From: Cladorrhinum sp. PSN259
Lineage: Eukaryota; Ascomycota; Sordariomycetes; Sordariales; Podosporaceae
Assembly: GCA_033725935.1 (NCBI GenBank)
Contig: MU867067.1
Location: 865,173 to 929,172, forward strand
Direction of reading: 5' to 3'
DNA length: 64,000 bases
Below, piece by piece: positions 22,375-32,747 of this stretch. The first letter of the stretch is position 1. Each line of letters starts with the position of its first letter. A program made the position numbers and the translations under genes. Under the pieces are notes generated by a model. It was not told the origin of the DNA, did no database searches, and saw nothing but the letters and a program-made list of their open reading frames with translations.

Positions 22375-23562
22375 TCACGATTGCCCAGTTAAAAGCTTGA
22401 CGAGGGACAACTTATTCCAGCCCCGCGCAGCATCGCTTGCCTCTTGCTTCGTGGCCCCTTCCTCCTTGAGCTTGGTTCCTTTCCACTCTTCATAAGTCTG
22501 AAGGTGACAAACCGAACGGGCGAGCGCCACTTCTTGATCAAACGTGGGGAGAAGCCCGTTGATGCGGGCGTCGTGGTTGATCTCGGTTTCTTGCATTCTA
22601 TTTCCAGGTCAGTCATCATTCAGGACTAAGCTTGAGAGTCACATACAAGGATTGCACTCCTGGGTTCATCTTGCGTACGAGCCATCCAACGGCAGAAGGC
22701 ACAGCAGGCATCGGTTTCCCCGTGGCGCGCTGGTGTGCCTCGATAACCTCGTCCATTGTGACTGGACCTGAAGTGACGTTGAAGAATTTGTAGAGGTATG
22801 GCTTGTGGTTGTTAAATATGGCTGCAGCTAGACGACCAATATCATCGGAACCCTGAGGCGAGTGTCAGCAAATGACCGACCCACCAAGAGAATCATACTA
22901 CTTACGATCATTGGAATTGTTGTATCATTCTTGAGACCATCCCGATAAAGCGTGGCAGCAATCGACCCAAAGACGCCTTCCAAATTCTCAAAGAAGAAAC
23001 CCGGACGTATGATAACCCAAGGCAACCCCTTCGGAAACAGCACCGTCTCGATGTATCTCTCGAGGTCGCGCTTTTGGCCTCTCGAGTGGTCCTTGAAGTC
23101 GTCCACCTTAGCGCCAACAGTAATGGCGCTAGAGTACATGAACAACGACACCCCAAACTCAAGAGACAAATCCGCCACTGTCTTTCCTTGGTTGACTTCC
23201 ATGTCCGATGGTGGCGCCCCTAGCCCCGGATATGCAAGCACCACAAAGACGCCCCAAATCTTCTCCTCCTCTGTAAATATTTTCCGAATGGTGTCTGGTT
23301 TGTCGAGATCACCTTCCACAAGCTTGATGCAATCCTTGGCATTGTGGCGATCTGCTTCTTTCAGGAGGGATTGTGCTGCTGGGCCAGAGGAGTTTCGAGA
23401 GAGAGCCAAAACTCGCCATTTGATCGGTATAGATGTTTTCGATTGTGAATTCTTATTGACGGGGGGAGAAAAGATGAGTGAGCGAATAAGTGCGTGACCT
23501 TGCTTTCCAGTTGCGCCCACCACTAGAATGGTGCGCTCCTCGAGAGGGGATTCAGTGGCCAT
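22375..23562 (-). CDS. NmrA-like NAD(P)-binding protein
   Basis: Three exons, 23562-22906, 22852-22647 and 22597-22375, encode about 361 residues. Introns start GTAAGT/GTATGT. The N-terminus has the glycine-rich dinucleotide motif VVGATGKQGHALIRSL (residues 14-29). Then come a strand with RVLALSRNSSGPAAQSL, the acidic end of strand 3 (LVEGDLDKPDTI) and MYSSAITVGAK. PWVIIRPGFFFENLEGVFG is the typical NmrA/HSCARG region before the substrate side, and GSDDIGRLAAAIF and FNVTSGPVTMDEVIEAH complete the family pattern. NmrA-type proteins are atypical short-chain dehydrogenases that sense NAD(P) ratios and may repress transcription factors; others are reductases. The catalytic YxxxK is not evident, which favours a regulatory role (inference). 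Confidence 0.92.
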
Positions 23563-24124
23563 TTCGAGGTGCGAACAGCTTGCACACCTGTAGATGGAAA
23601 AGATAGATCTGAGAAAGAAAACGATCTCGAAATGCAGAAGAAGAGTGCAGAAAGAACAGTGCGAAGCAATCCAAGGTTGGTGAGAAAAGGTCGTCGGTGA
23701 TTGATGGTGGGGGCCGGCGATTGGAAAGCTTCAATGTGTCGTGTGATTGGTTGAAGGTTTGAGATCTGGTTGGTCGGCAGTCCACTGAGCTGAGGAACTT
23801 TGGGAACTTTCAAAAATTTCCCAGGGACTTCTGGAAGAGAGATGGAAGGCACAAGCTGCACGCGAGTCCGAGGGGGCTCCTGATTGGGTCCGTCGATCGG
23901 TGGCGGTAGTCGCACTTTCCCAATCCGGTAATCTCGACTTGCAAAAGTCCTCTAAGTGAAAACCAACTCCATCGATTGTGCATAATAAATTTTCAAAATT
24001 CCTGCATGGAACTTTGGCAAAATTCCCAACAAGAACCGCTGAAATGAGACTAAAGAAGCAACCAATCCTTCCACTATCAGATAACGATCCGAGTAATCCA
24101 GACTTCAATGACAACGTGATTGCA
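23563..24124. other. Promoter of the NmrA-like gene and 3' flank of the IDO gene
   Basis: 560 bases between two minus-strand genes. Open frames here are not supported by motif or splice continuity. Contains the NmrA promoter and the IDO 3' UTR. Confidence 0.5.
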
Positions 24125-25556
24125 TCATCTCCCTAGCTCACCGGCTCGGAACGTTTCGTCGCGTGATTGCTTCAGAAAAGGCAATAACGCAGTCCCACCA
24201 GTTCCCGTCAATTCAACATCGACGCTTGCTTGCTTCTCAATCTTTGCAAGCCTCGATGATGCAGTCGCGAGATTGAGTTTATCCACTCTTCCTGGTGCAG
24301 CTGCTTGTCTTGACGGGATGACAATATACCTCGTTACAATCCTCAAGTGTCGATTCCTAAATGCCGCCAACGCTCCTGTAGTCGCTCTGAATGCATCCCT
24401 CAGCCGCATCCTCTCGTCGTCGTCATTCGCCGCAACCCCATCAAGCAAACCCTCAACGCCCCTTCTCAGTCCACCAGGCCATCGCTCCTCCACATGCGCC
24501 AAGAATCTCCGATGCCCCTCCGGCATGTACGCCCTTACTTCCTGGTGGAAGCTCATTCCCTTCCCTCCATCTCCATGCCCTGGTCTGTCGGGGTTGCTAT
24601 CGCCGGTAACCTTGTGCTCAACACCCAGTACCACGTCCAGCAACTGAATCAGGGAGCTCTGTCCGTTACTTCCTCCCCTGAGTTGCCGCCATTCTCCCTT
24701 GCCATTTCCCTCATCGTAAAACACGCCTTTTGGTAACCCAGCAGAAGCCATGTTCTTGCTTCCTGCTAGGAATGGCCGGATGCGGTGATAGAATACCGAC
24801 GGATCGCAGTGCTCGTCCATTCTGTCTAGGAGATTGCCAAGTTCGTTGATGCGGGATGTTATCTCTGAGAGTGAGGTGACGAGAGAGGGGACATTCTTGG
24901 AGGTGCAGGCCTGGAGAGATGACAGGAGGAGAGGAATGAGCGTCCGGCCGCCCAGGGACTCCATTGCGACGGAGACCATGTAGAACCAGGACTCATCGGG
25001 GGTTCCGGTGTACGTGTGAAGAGCTGTCAGGGAGTCAAGGACGGAGAAGTCCTGGGATCTAGAACGGAAGTTCCACAAGTTGACAGCTGCATAGGTCGCT
25101 ACTGGGGGGATGGAGAGATGATTGGAGACAGCGAGGAGTGGAATGGTTATTGGTGGGGGGAGGATCTACAATCAAATCAGTGAGAGGATCATTTGCGTGG
25201 AAAGAAGTGGAAGAACTCACCTCGGCTGCTTTGTCACCGCCCCAGACATAGCCGTGAGTCAGGAATCCAAGAATAACATAAGCTCGCCGCCATTCCGATT
25301 CTGTTTTGAGATGTGTTGTCGACAAGATTGGTAGCCTGTCAACAAGGGAGCGAAGCGTCTGATCTTGGAGGTGGACAGGAAGGTCCTTCGCCAGTGACTC
25401 CCATGGCTCATAGTAAGGGGAAGGCAGTCTTTCTAATGGCTGGTCATCAGGTAAGAAGCCATTTGAAGTGACATCGAAGTCCTCCAAGACTATTTGAGAG
25501 ATATCAGAGCTATTCAACTCTGCCCTGGTAAGCGGAAGTGGTTCGCAAGGTGACAT
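24125..25556 (-). CDS. Indoleamine 2,3-dioxygenase
   Basis: Two exons, 25556-25221 and 25165-24125 (donor GTGAGT, acceptor TAG), encode 458 residues, close to the fungal IDO norm. The enzyme opens the indole ring of L-tryptophan with O2 to give N-formylkynurenine, the entry to the kynurenine/de novo NAD route; it is a cytosolic heme protein. Family landmarks are YVWGGDKAAE, ESWFYMVSVAMESLGG (residues 170-184), the GGSNGQSSLIQLLDV loop (277-291), YMPEGHRRFLAHVE (325-337), and NRHLRIVTRYI, whose His385 is the proximal heme ligand. The C-terminus carries GTGGTALLPFLKQSRDET (433-450). The start MSPCEPLP is the first ATG after stops upstream. It is divergent from kynureninase with a 741-bp shared promoter. 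Confidence 0.97.
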
Positions 25557-26057
25557 ATTAACCCTAAAAATGCAGGTGCGAGTTGAAGGACAGTAACAAC
25601 ACAAAGACTGGTTGAGATGAAGTAGTAAGACGAAACCCAGGGATTTGGTAGATCAGGGGATAGATAAACAACGGCTTTGTGGCATTGGACTCCCGCTAGT
25701 GGTCATCCGAAATCATGGTGACGTGCTTCCGAACGCTAAACTCGGATGCATGATCTCTGGGCCAACATCCGCTTACCTGGAAATGTCGTCCCATGTAGAT
25801 TAAACCTGGTATTGCACAACATTTCTGTTCGGATATCATCGGGACGACCGGTGAGCCTTGGCCGAGGGGAGACTACGGAAGATGGGATGTCTACGGTGAG
25901 GAGGCTAAGATCAGTAAATGGGACTTGGTCGCATCGGATGACGTTTAATCCATTCTATGGGCATCTGACAGAACCAAAAACCAGTTTAGTCACAACAAGA
26001 AACGAATTGACTACTGCTGCTGTTTCCATGCCTGCATGTGGAGACACGGCAGCGGAT

Positions 26058-26124
26058 CGGAAGTGCGGAACGGAAGACGGAAGTGCGGATGACAAAGTAA
26101 AGGTGGGGCATTGCCGCACTTCGG
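26058..26124. promoter_or_regulatory. Cluster of CGGAAGTGCGG-type sites
   Basis: CGGAAGTGCGGA occurs at 26058-26069 and 26078-26089, exactly 20 bp apart. CCGCACTTCGG, the near-perfect reverse complement, occurs at 26114-26124. CGG half-sites in direct and inverted pairs are typical of Zn(II)2Cys6 activators in fungi. Binding is not shown by the sequence. Confidence 0.5.
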
Positions 26125-26214
26125 CCTTCCGATGAGGGCCCACTCTCGACTTACACGGAACCTCGGTGCAAAATCGGAGTCTGCCGATGACTATTGATGG
26201 TGCTGTTGACGATG

Positions 26215-26220
26215 TATAAA
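26215..26220 (+). promoter_or_regulatory. TATA-like box of the kynureninase gene
   Basis: TATAAA 78 bases upstream of the ATG at 26298. Confidence 0.45.
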
Positions 26221-26297
26221 GTGAGTTTTAGAAGATAGAACTGAGAGTGGTAGTTTCACAGCACAAGTCATAGGAGAAATAAACCTGACACGACAAA

Positions 26298-27859
26298 ATG
26301 GACTTGCTGCTTGCTGCCGCCCACAACGGCGAGAAACCGACTTTTCCTCCCGAAGCCGACACACTTGAGTATGCGAAGCTTCTCGACAGCCAAGACAAAA
26401 TCAGCCATCTCCGCGACCAATTCAACATTCCCACAAAGGGCTCACTGCTGAAAAAGGCTCTTGATGGGACAATCCCAGGTACGTAATGACGTCATCTGCC
26501 CAACCCCATTTCAGGGGTAAAGTAAACAAAGCCTACTGTAGTACTCTAGTCTAACATCCATGATCCCCAGGCGACACGAAGCAAAATGGTAACATCAACC
26601 CAGAAGACGACACCACGACACCCTCAATCTACTTTGTCGGCAACTCCCTAGGTGCCCAGCCGAAATCCGTACAGTCCCACGTATCCGCACAGCTCGAAAC
26701 CTGGGCATCAATAGGCGTAAACGGCCACTTCACCTCGCTCGGCAATTCCCCGCTTTCAGCAGCATGGCAAGACCTCGCCGAATCGTGCGCCAAAAAATCA
26801 GTGGACCTGGTCGGGGCTTCCATCCCGGAGGAAGTAATCTACATGAACACCCTGACGGTGAATCTGCACTTGATGCTCGCGGCGTTTTACAAGCCTACGA
26901 CAAAAAGACATAAGATTATCATCGAGTGGAGACCCTTCCCCTCGGACTGGTACGCCGTCCAGAGTCAAATTTCCTTGCACGGGTTCACCGTCGAGGAGTC
27001 CCTGGTTGAGATCCAGCCGGATGACCGGGAAGGTAGCAAATCGCTCTACCTGTCTACCGAGAGGATCTTGGCGGCGATAGATGAACACGCGGACGCGACG
27101 GCGGTGCTGCTCTTGCCTGGCGTGCAGTACTTTACTGGGCAGGTGCTGGATATTCCCACGATAACGAGGTACGCGCAACAGAGGGGGATAGTGGTGGGGT
27201 GGGACTTGGCTCACGCTGCGGGCAACATTCCGCTGAGGTTGCACGATTGGGGGGTTGATTTTGCGGTTTGGTGCACGTACAAGTACCTCAATGCCGGTCC
27301 TGGGGCTACTGCGGGGTTGTTTCTGCACGAGAAGCATCATGATAAGATTCAAGAAGGCGAGGTGAAGGGTAGGTTGGCGGGGTGGTACGGCGCTGATAAG
27401 AGGGTGAGGTTCAACATGGAGAAGGAGTTTGTCCCGAGTCCGGGCGCGTGGGGGTATCAGTTGAGCAATCCGAGCGGTATTGATTTGAGTTGTTTGAGCG
27501 CGACGCTGAGTGTGTTTGGGATGACGGGGATGAAAGAGTTGAGAGGGAAGAGCGTGGTTTTGACGGGGTACCTGGAGTGGTTGTTGCTGAAGGTTTTGGC
27601 TGAGGAGGAGGGGAATAAAAAGGGGGTGTTTAGGATACTGACGCCTGAAAGGGTTGAGGAGAGGGGGGCACAGTTGAGTTTGATGTTTAAGAGTAAAGAG
27701 GTGTTGGAGAGGGTCGGTAAGGAGTTGACAGAGAAGGGCGTGGTGTTTGATGTGAGAAGGCCGGATGTAATTAGGGTTGCGCCTGTGCCTTTGTATTGTT
27801 CTTTCGAGGATGTTTGGCGGTTTGTTCAAGTGTTGAAGGGTGCAATTGCAGAGCTGTAA
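26298..27859 (+). CDS. Kynureninase
   Basis: Two exons, 26298-26478 and 26571-27859 (donor GTACGT, acceptor CAG), encode 489 residues. The enzyme is a PLP-dependent hydrolase that cleaves L-kynurenine to anthranilate and 3-hydroxykynurenine to 3-hydroxyanthranilate, downstream of IDO in de novo NAD synthesis. Visible family features are IYFVGNSLGAQP near residue 80, MNTLTVNLHLMLAAFY near 152-168, EWRPFPSDWYAVQSQI, and GWDLAHAAGNIPL with the PLP-contacting Asp (about 272). The PLP lysine lies in WCTYKYLNAGPG (about Lys298). The C-terminal small domain ends DVIRVAPVPLYCSFEDVWRF. The length is usual for fungi. Its position next to IDO supports a kynurenine-pathway pair. Confidence 0.97.
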
Positions 27860-28008
27860 TGGGATTTGTAGAAAAAAGGGAGATTATAAGTAGAATAAGA
27901 GTAGATTTCGAAGAAGACAAGAATGAAAAGCGTAAATGTAAGTGTGTTTTGTGAACTTTTGACTGCCAACCGTGATATTATATAGGTAGTATCTTGTCTC
28001 ACAGACCT

Positions 28009-31000
28009 TTATCCGCTTGGTCCCAGTGCCTTCGTAATCATCCGCCATGCATGATCTTTTGCCTCCTGAGCATCTCTGTTGGGATCAGAGTGTGGGGTGT
28101 ATAGCTGGTGTCCCCAGAACAACTTTGGGGAGAGAGACCAATATTGACCCTCAGTGAGTGTGCTGAATGATTTCAAAATCTTGATCATGCCAGCGTTGGT
28201 TCGAAGTTGATCAAGACCTCCAGCACCCAGCTGGCTTTCAGCTTCAACTTTCTCCTGTTCGAGAACTTTTTGCCGGACATATGTCAGAATCAGTGCCCCG
28301 ATTGCTGTAGCAACTGGTGTGGCAAATGAGGAGCCCGTCCAAGTGCGGAACCCGCCGCCTTGGCTGGTAGTCAGTTGTGACAGAATGCTCTCGCCGACTA
28401 CCATGAAGTTAGTCCCATTTTGAGACGGCGGCGCGGTAAAAGATGATCGCAGTGTTCCGCTGTCGTTGCAAGAGTGAATACCAATGGCATATTGAGCGTC
28501 GTTGGCCGGCCACGCTATGGGCTGATGGGCGCCTGCATTGGAAGTTGCTGCAAAGACGACTATGTTGCTGTCCTGTGCTTTTTTGGGGGCATCCCGGACC
28601 TCACTGAGCTGGGATAGGCTGATATCTCTGAAGCCTAGTGAAAGATTGAGGATGTCAACCTTCAGCGATATGGCCCATCTAATTGCCTGGTAGCAGCTCA
28701 GTCAGCAAAAGAAGGTTGGATATTTACTTGTGTACCAACTCACCCTGGCCACCACATCTGGCCGTGGTTTCTTATACTCCTTCTGACTTTCTGGTACTTG
28801 GACATCATCTGAAGCTGTCAAGCTCACTCGAGCAATGCATAAGTGAGCACGTGGGACTAGACGCAAGATAGTCCCGGCAATAGCAGTCCCGTGTCCATCA
28901 AGATCTTGGACATGATTGTCGTCTTGGTTAATATCTGTACAAAAGTTGCGAGCTTCCTTGAACCGCATCTTTTGTGGCATCCCGCCTTTGACCGGGTTGG
29001 CCTCATTCCGCTGGTTCCCAACAAAAGCTTTTGTCCTTGCTTGCTCAAAATCGGGGTGGGAATTATCCAGACCAGTGTCCAGGATGGCGATTTTGACGGG
29101 TAAGTCTTTGTTGGTATGCTTGAATCGTTCGTCGATGGTCTTGTTGATAAACCGGAATGTTTGGGAGGATATACTCTCTCTGCCCAGGCCAGTCAGCTTT
29201 TTCGGCTCTTTGAGCCCTTCTTGTTAAAGGAATGCTTACGAGCTTTGGGATCCTTGAGCCATATGTGTACCGGGTGGAGGTCTTCTTATAGCTTGTGCTG
29301 TGATAGGAGGATTTGTTGAATTTCTAGCAAAAGTTGCTCCAAGTTGAGATGGAGTTTGTGATCGACTTTGGCTCTCACCTCCAGAGCGAACCAACTTGAA
29401 ACCACTGAGTGAGCCAGTGGGGGTCGCACGCACTGTTTTAGGTGGTATGAGCTGCTTGGAACTACAACGCAACGATCGTATCTTGAGCTGTAGGTCACGG
29501 TTCCTTTCAAGTTGTGTTTTAGATGAAGTTGCGGCCGAAGCTGGCGTTGATGATGTCTTCACCTTTGCCTGCCTTGTGCCATGTCCTTTTGCAGCGACTT
29601 TTTCTGGTAGGACGAGATCTCGATACCCGAGTTCTTTTGTGAGCTTCATATCCAGTCGCATCTCCAACGGATGGACAACACGCTTCAGAATTACCTCTTG
29701 GTCTGTCACTCTTGGATTGTCTAGCCGCTCCTCTCGGATGCACCGTTGAAACGTTAAAGCGCTGTTCAAGGCATCTGCAAAGTGGCTGTCGAGCAAATGG
29801 CAACTTTTCTGCTGACTGAACTCCCGCAAGGGTAATTCAAGACTTGGATGAGCTTGTTGGTTCCTTGCCTTTGGTAGCACCTCCTCTCCGGTTTCCAGCT
29901 CGACTAGAAACTTTGCAAATGATAGCAGAAGAGGGTATTTATTTTGAGGGTCGGATTCAAGGGTATCAGGTGAGGGATGCTGTCATGCTAGGGTGCAAGA
30001 GATGTGGGGATGGTGGATGTTATGTATGGTATGGGTGCTTTTGTCATAAAGGAAAAAGATGTTGTCCAAAGTGAGAGGGCTCTGTATCCATGGTCCTGGG
30101 TGCAGGTGTAGAATGGCGTGAGCAACGGTGAAAGCCAACATCTTCTTGTCGCTTGGCAGAAATCCTGTTTTGTAATTGGCCGGACTGAGAATGTGATCGC
30201 CCAAGAGGTCTCTCATGGACTTGGTTGGCTCAGCACAATCTTGGGAACTGTCTTTACAATAGCGGCTTGACTCGGAATCGTCCGACATGTCAAGGAATAT
30301 ATCCCCACGCAGTTCGACCATGAAGAACCGACCTGTGTTGTATGCCTCCTGAGCGACCTGGCAGATCTCCTTTACGACGTCTGTGTTTACACTGCTGCTC
30401 GATCTACTGTAGTCCATGCAGACATCAGCATGCATTCACAACAGCATGATGATATTGGGGAACCATACTCTGAAGAGGAGATGATACAGCGTATCTGGTG
30501 CCAGGAACTGTGCTCCTCCATACATGACTGAAGCGTCAGAGCCATAGCCGGACTGAAGTTTCCATCTATCACACTTTGGGAGTAGTTGAGATGAACCATT
30601 GCCTGATGGTATTGTTTCGAGTTGTTTTTTTGATTACCGCGACCTCCATATCTGCCGTGACAAGGCTCCAAGTGGGTCACCAGACGTTCAAACAGATGTT
30701 TTGACGACTGGTAAAACGTACTCTGAAATGAGCTCTTGGGACTCGAGGTGTTTGCCTTTGGTGGTTGAAGATAAGTGCCACAAGCCTTGGGGGTTGTTCT
30801 AGTGGATATCTTTGAAAAGCACACAACATAGCGCTCGATTGCTCGTCCACTGCGCTTGAATGCAAGAGGGTCTTGTGTAAGGTTAAGATAGCGGGCATAA
30901 TGTTCCATTGGCTTGGGTGCATCGCCGTTGCTTTCCCTGAGCTCCTTCAAAGCCCAAAGCTTGTCACTGCCTTCTGGTAGCTCCTTTGGCCCTGGCTTCG

Positions 31001-31295
31001 GCACCGTGAGATGAGTGTCGTTAACTAGGCGTACAAGCTGGGTGAGTATGTCGTCTAGATCTAATCTGAGGGCGTCGACAACTTCCGGAGGAATGATGCT
31101 GCCGGGAGGGATGTGCACTGGAATTTCCATGATGATACCCTGGAAAAGTCGAGCCTGCGTCTTGACGGAGCTCACATCGTCGGAATCTGACCTTGTAGCC
31201 GTCCAAGGATGTGGGTGAGCAAAGATCGGGCAGACCGAAACAAGGAGCTGCCATTGTTGTAGATCTTCAACGGGAATGGCAATTTTCTTTCTCAT
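28009..31295 (-). pseudogene. DUF7580-like / subtilase (S8) gene with one in-frame stop
   Basis: Exons 31295-30469, 30406-29240, 29179-28744 and 28686-28009 give one frame of 1035 codons, broken only by a TGA at 29983-29985 (codon 417). The N-terminal 450 residues resemble the DUF7580 module of fungal NLR-like proteins (SKHLFERLVTHLEPC, SMRDLLGDHIL, AFTVAHAILHLHPGPWI, and YPLLLSFAKFLVELETGEE after the stop). A basic Ser/Pro linker follows (about 530-660). The rest is an S8 subtilase with all key residues: Asp699 in KIAILDTGLD, His761 in DLDGHGTAIAG, Asn860 in FAATSNAGAH and Ser930 in TGSSFATPVA. There is no signal peptide, so it would act in the cytosol. The stop could be CGA-to-TGA decay, an assembly error or an allele. 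If translation restarted after it, the protease half could still be made. All splice sites and the second half are intact, so inactivation would be recent. Confidence 0.8.
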
Positions 31296-32747
31296 GGTAT
31301 CTCAGGCTGCGCCTTCTGACGGCTTCGCTGTGGTCGCTTTTGTGAAAGATGAAATGTCGGCAATGGGTCTGTAGAAGAAGCCCTCTTTTCTCTCGTTGTG
31401 CCAAGGGCGCTCAGGTCATGTTCTCATTAGGCACACATGCGTACATACCTCTCGGCAGATGATTCCCTCTGCCCCGCAGAAAGTTTTACCATGGAAAGTG
31501 GCACTGCTGGAAGCGAGGAAGGTCCCGTCTGCACTCGGACTCAGTCGGGGTTGCACTTTCCTTCTGTCAACAGCTTGCTACTTCAGTTTCTTTCAGGTAC
31601 TTTGGGGTTCTTTATTGCCGTCGGCAGGCTCAAAAGACCCAACGTCGGGTTCAGACAGCAGGTCAAGAGGAGCAGGATACCAAAGCGATCCGGGTTTTGA
31701 CACCCGACGCATTCAGATCTCATGGTCTTGCCTCGGAGGCCGTCAACCTCACAGATACCCAACAATTCAGCTGCAACTAAAAGCCATCTGCAATTCCCGA
31801 GCACGTACGCAAGCTGATCCACCGACTTCAGATACCGGCGTGAGCAAACGGGATTCCCAGAAGGTCAGACAGGCGCTCCATTCCACCAGCCTGAACTCTG
31901 GCACACCCTCGGTCATCTCGATTCGTGCCCCGGCTGTCATGTATCCCCACCCACCCGAGATCACATCTCCACACACGAATGCAGCATGTCCATAATGCTG
32001 CATTCAATTTTCCAAAGCCAACTTTTATGATCAAAATGGTGCGAATATGTTGTTTGGTTTCTCTTTCGCCTCAGTCACTTCTCCCATCAAGCGTGGTACT
32101 GACCATCTGCAGGCGTCATCTCGAAGATGATTTTAAGCTTTACGTATGCATTGCCGAGGAATGCCGCGAGCCGCCGCAGCTCTTATCGTACCGAACTGTG
32201 TCTTGCAGAGAACCCTGTGACAAGAGGCTCATCTTCTTATACGAAGCAACGTCGATGATCAATGCCACGGAGCAGAAGCGGGGTTAGGGCTCACAATAAA
32301 TGTTAATACAATCTCTGAACCCCTAAACCCCTGAGCGCCAAGCGAGACTCCAAGACTCCATCCTTTTAATCCCCCCTTGTCACAGATATCGCGACGCTAC
32401 GACCGCCAAGCAAAACAGTCCGTCTCACTTGCTAAGGGGGTCGCATTGACGGCGATTTTATCGCAACATGGCACCCGTCAAAGTTATCCTTGGGCAAGAA
32501 GAGCCGAGTCTTGCAACATTTCAGCGCGAAAGTGGATCTCCAAGGAGGATCTTGGGGGTTCATTGAGGATCCCCAACGTTGTTTCTTCATTTCCGATTAG
32601 CCGTGGTACCAACATTTAGCGCTTGGGAGAGAAGACAAAAGCAATGGCTTTAAAAGGGTTTCGATATCCCACACCACCCTTGGCGTGACAAATTCTTGGT
32701 TTACCGGGGATGTTTTGTCGATTGATGACGATCTTCAAAAACAAATC
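31296..32747. other. Intergenic, divergent promoters
   Basis: 1.45 kb between the subtilase gene (-) and the GDSL gene (+). A 199-codon open frame near 31396-31995 has no recognisable motif and lacks codon bias, so I do not call it. The 60 bases before 32748 are leader sequence. Confidence 0.5.

Larger units (their letters stand above)
25557..26297. promoter_or_regulatory. Shared divergent promoter of the IDO and kynureninase genes
   Basis: 741 bases separate the two start codons. The region contains three copies of a CGG-flanked motif (26058-26069, 26078-26089 and an inverted one at 26114-26124) and a TATA-like TATAAA at 26215-26220 facing the kynureninase gene. No coding frame is supported. 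A shared promoter fits co-regulation of two steps of one pathway (inference). Confidence 0.7.

Noticed and set aside
26798..27829. A 343-codon open frame antisense to kynureninase
   Set aside because: The plus strand encodes unmistakable kynureninase; the antisense product is low-complexity (His, Pro, Arg, Gln-rich).
31396..31995. A 199-codon plus-strand open frame between the subtilase and GDSL genes
   Set aside because: No ATG in good context with coding-like composition downstream, no motif and no splice continuation; probably promoter sequence.
32685..32747. An upstream extension of the GDSL hydrolase starting at GTG (32685)
   Set aside because: GTG is not a usual start in fungi, and the ATG at 32748 begins a clear signal peptide.
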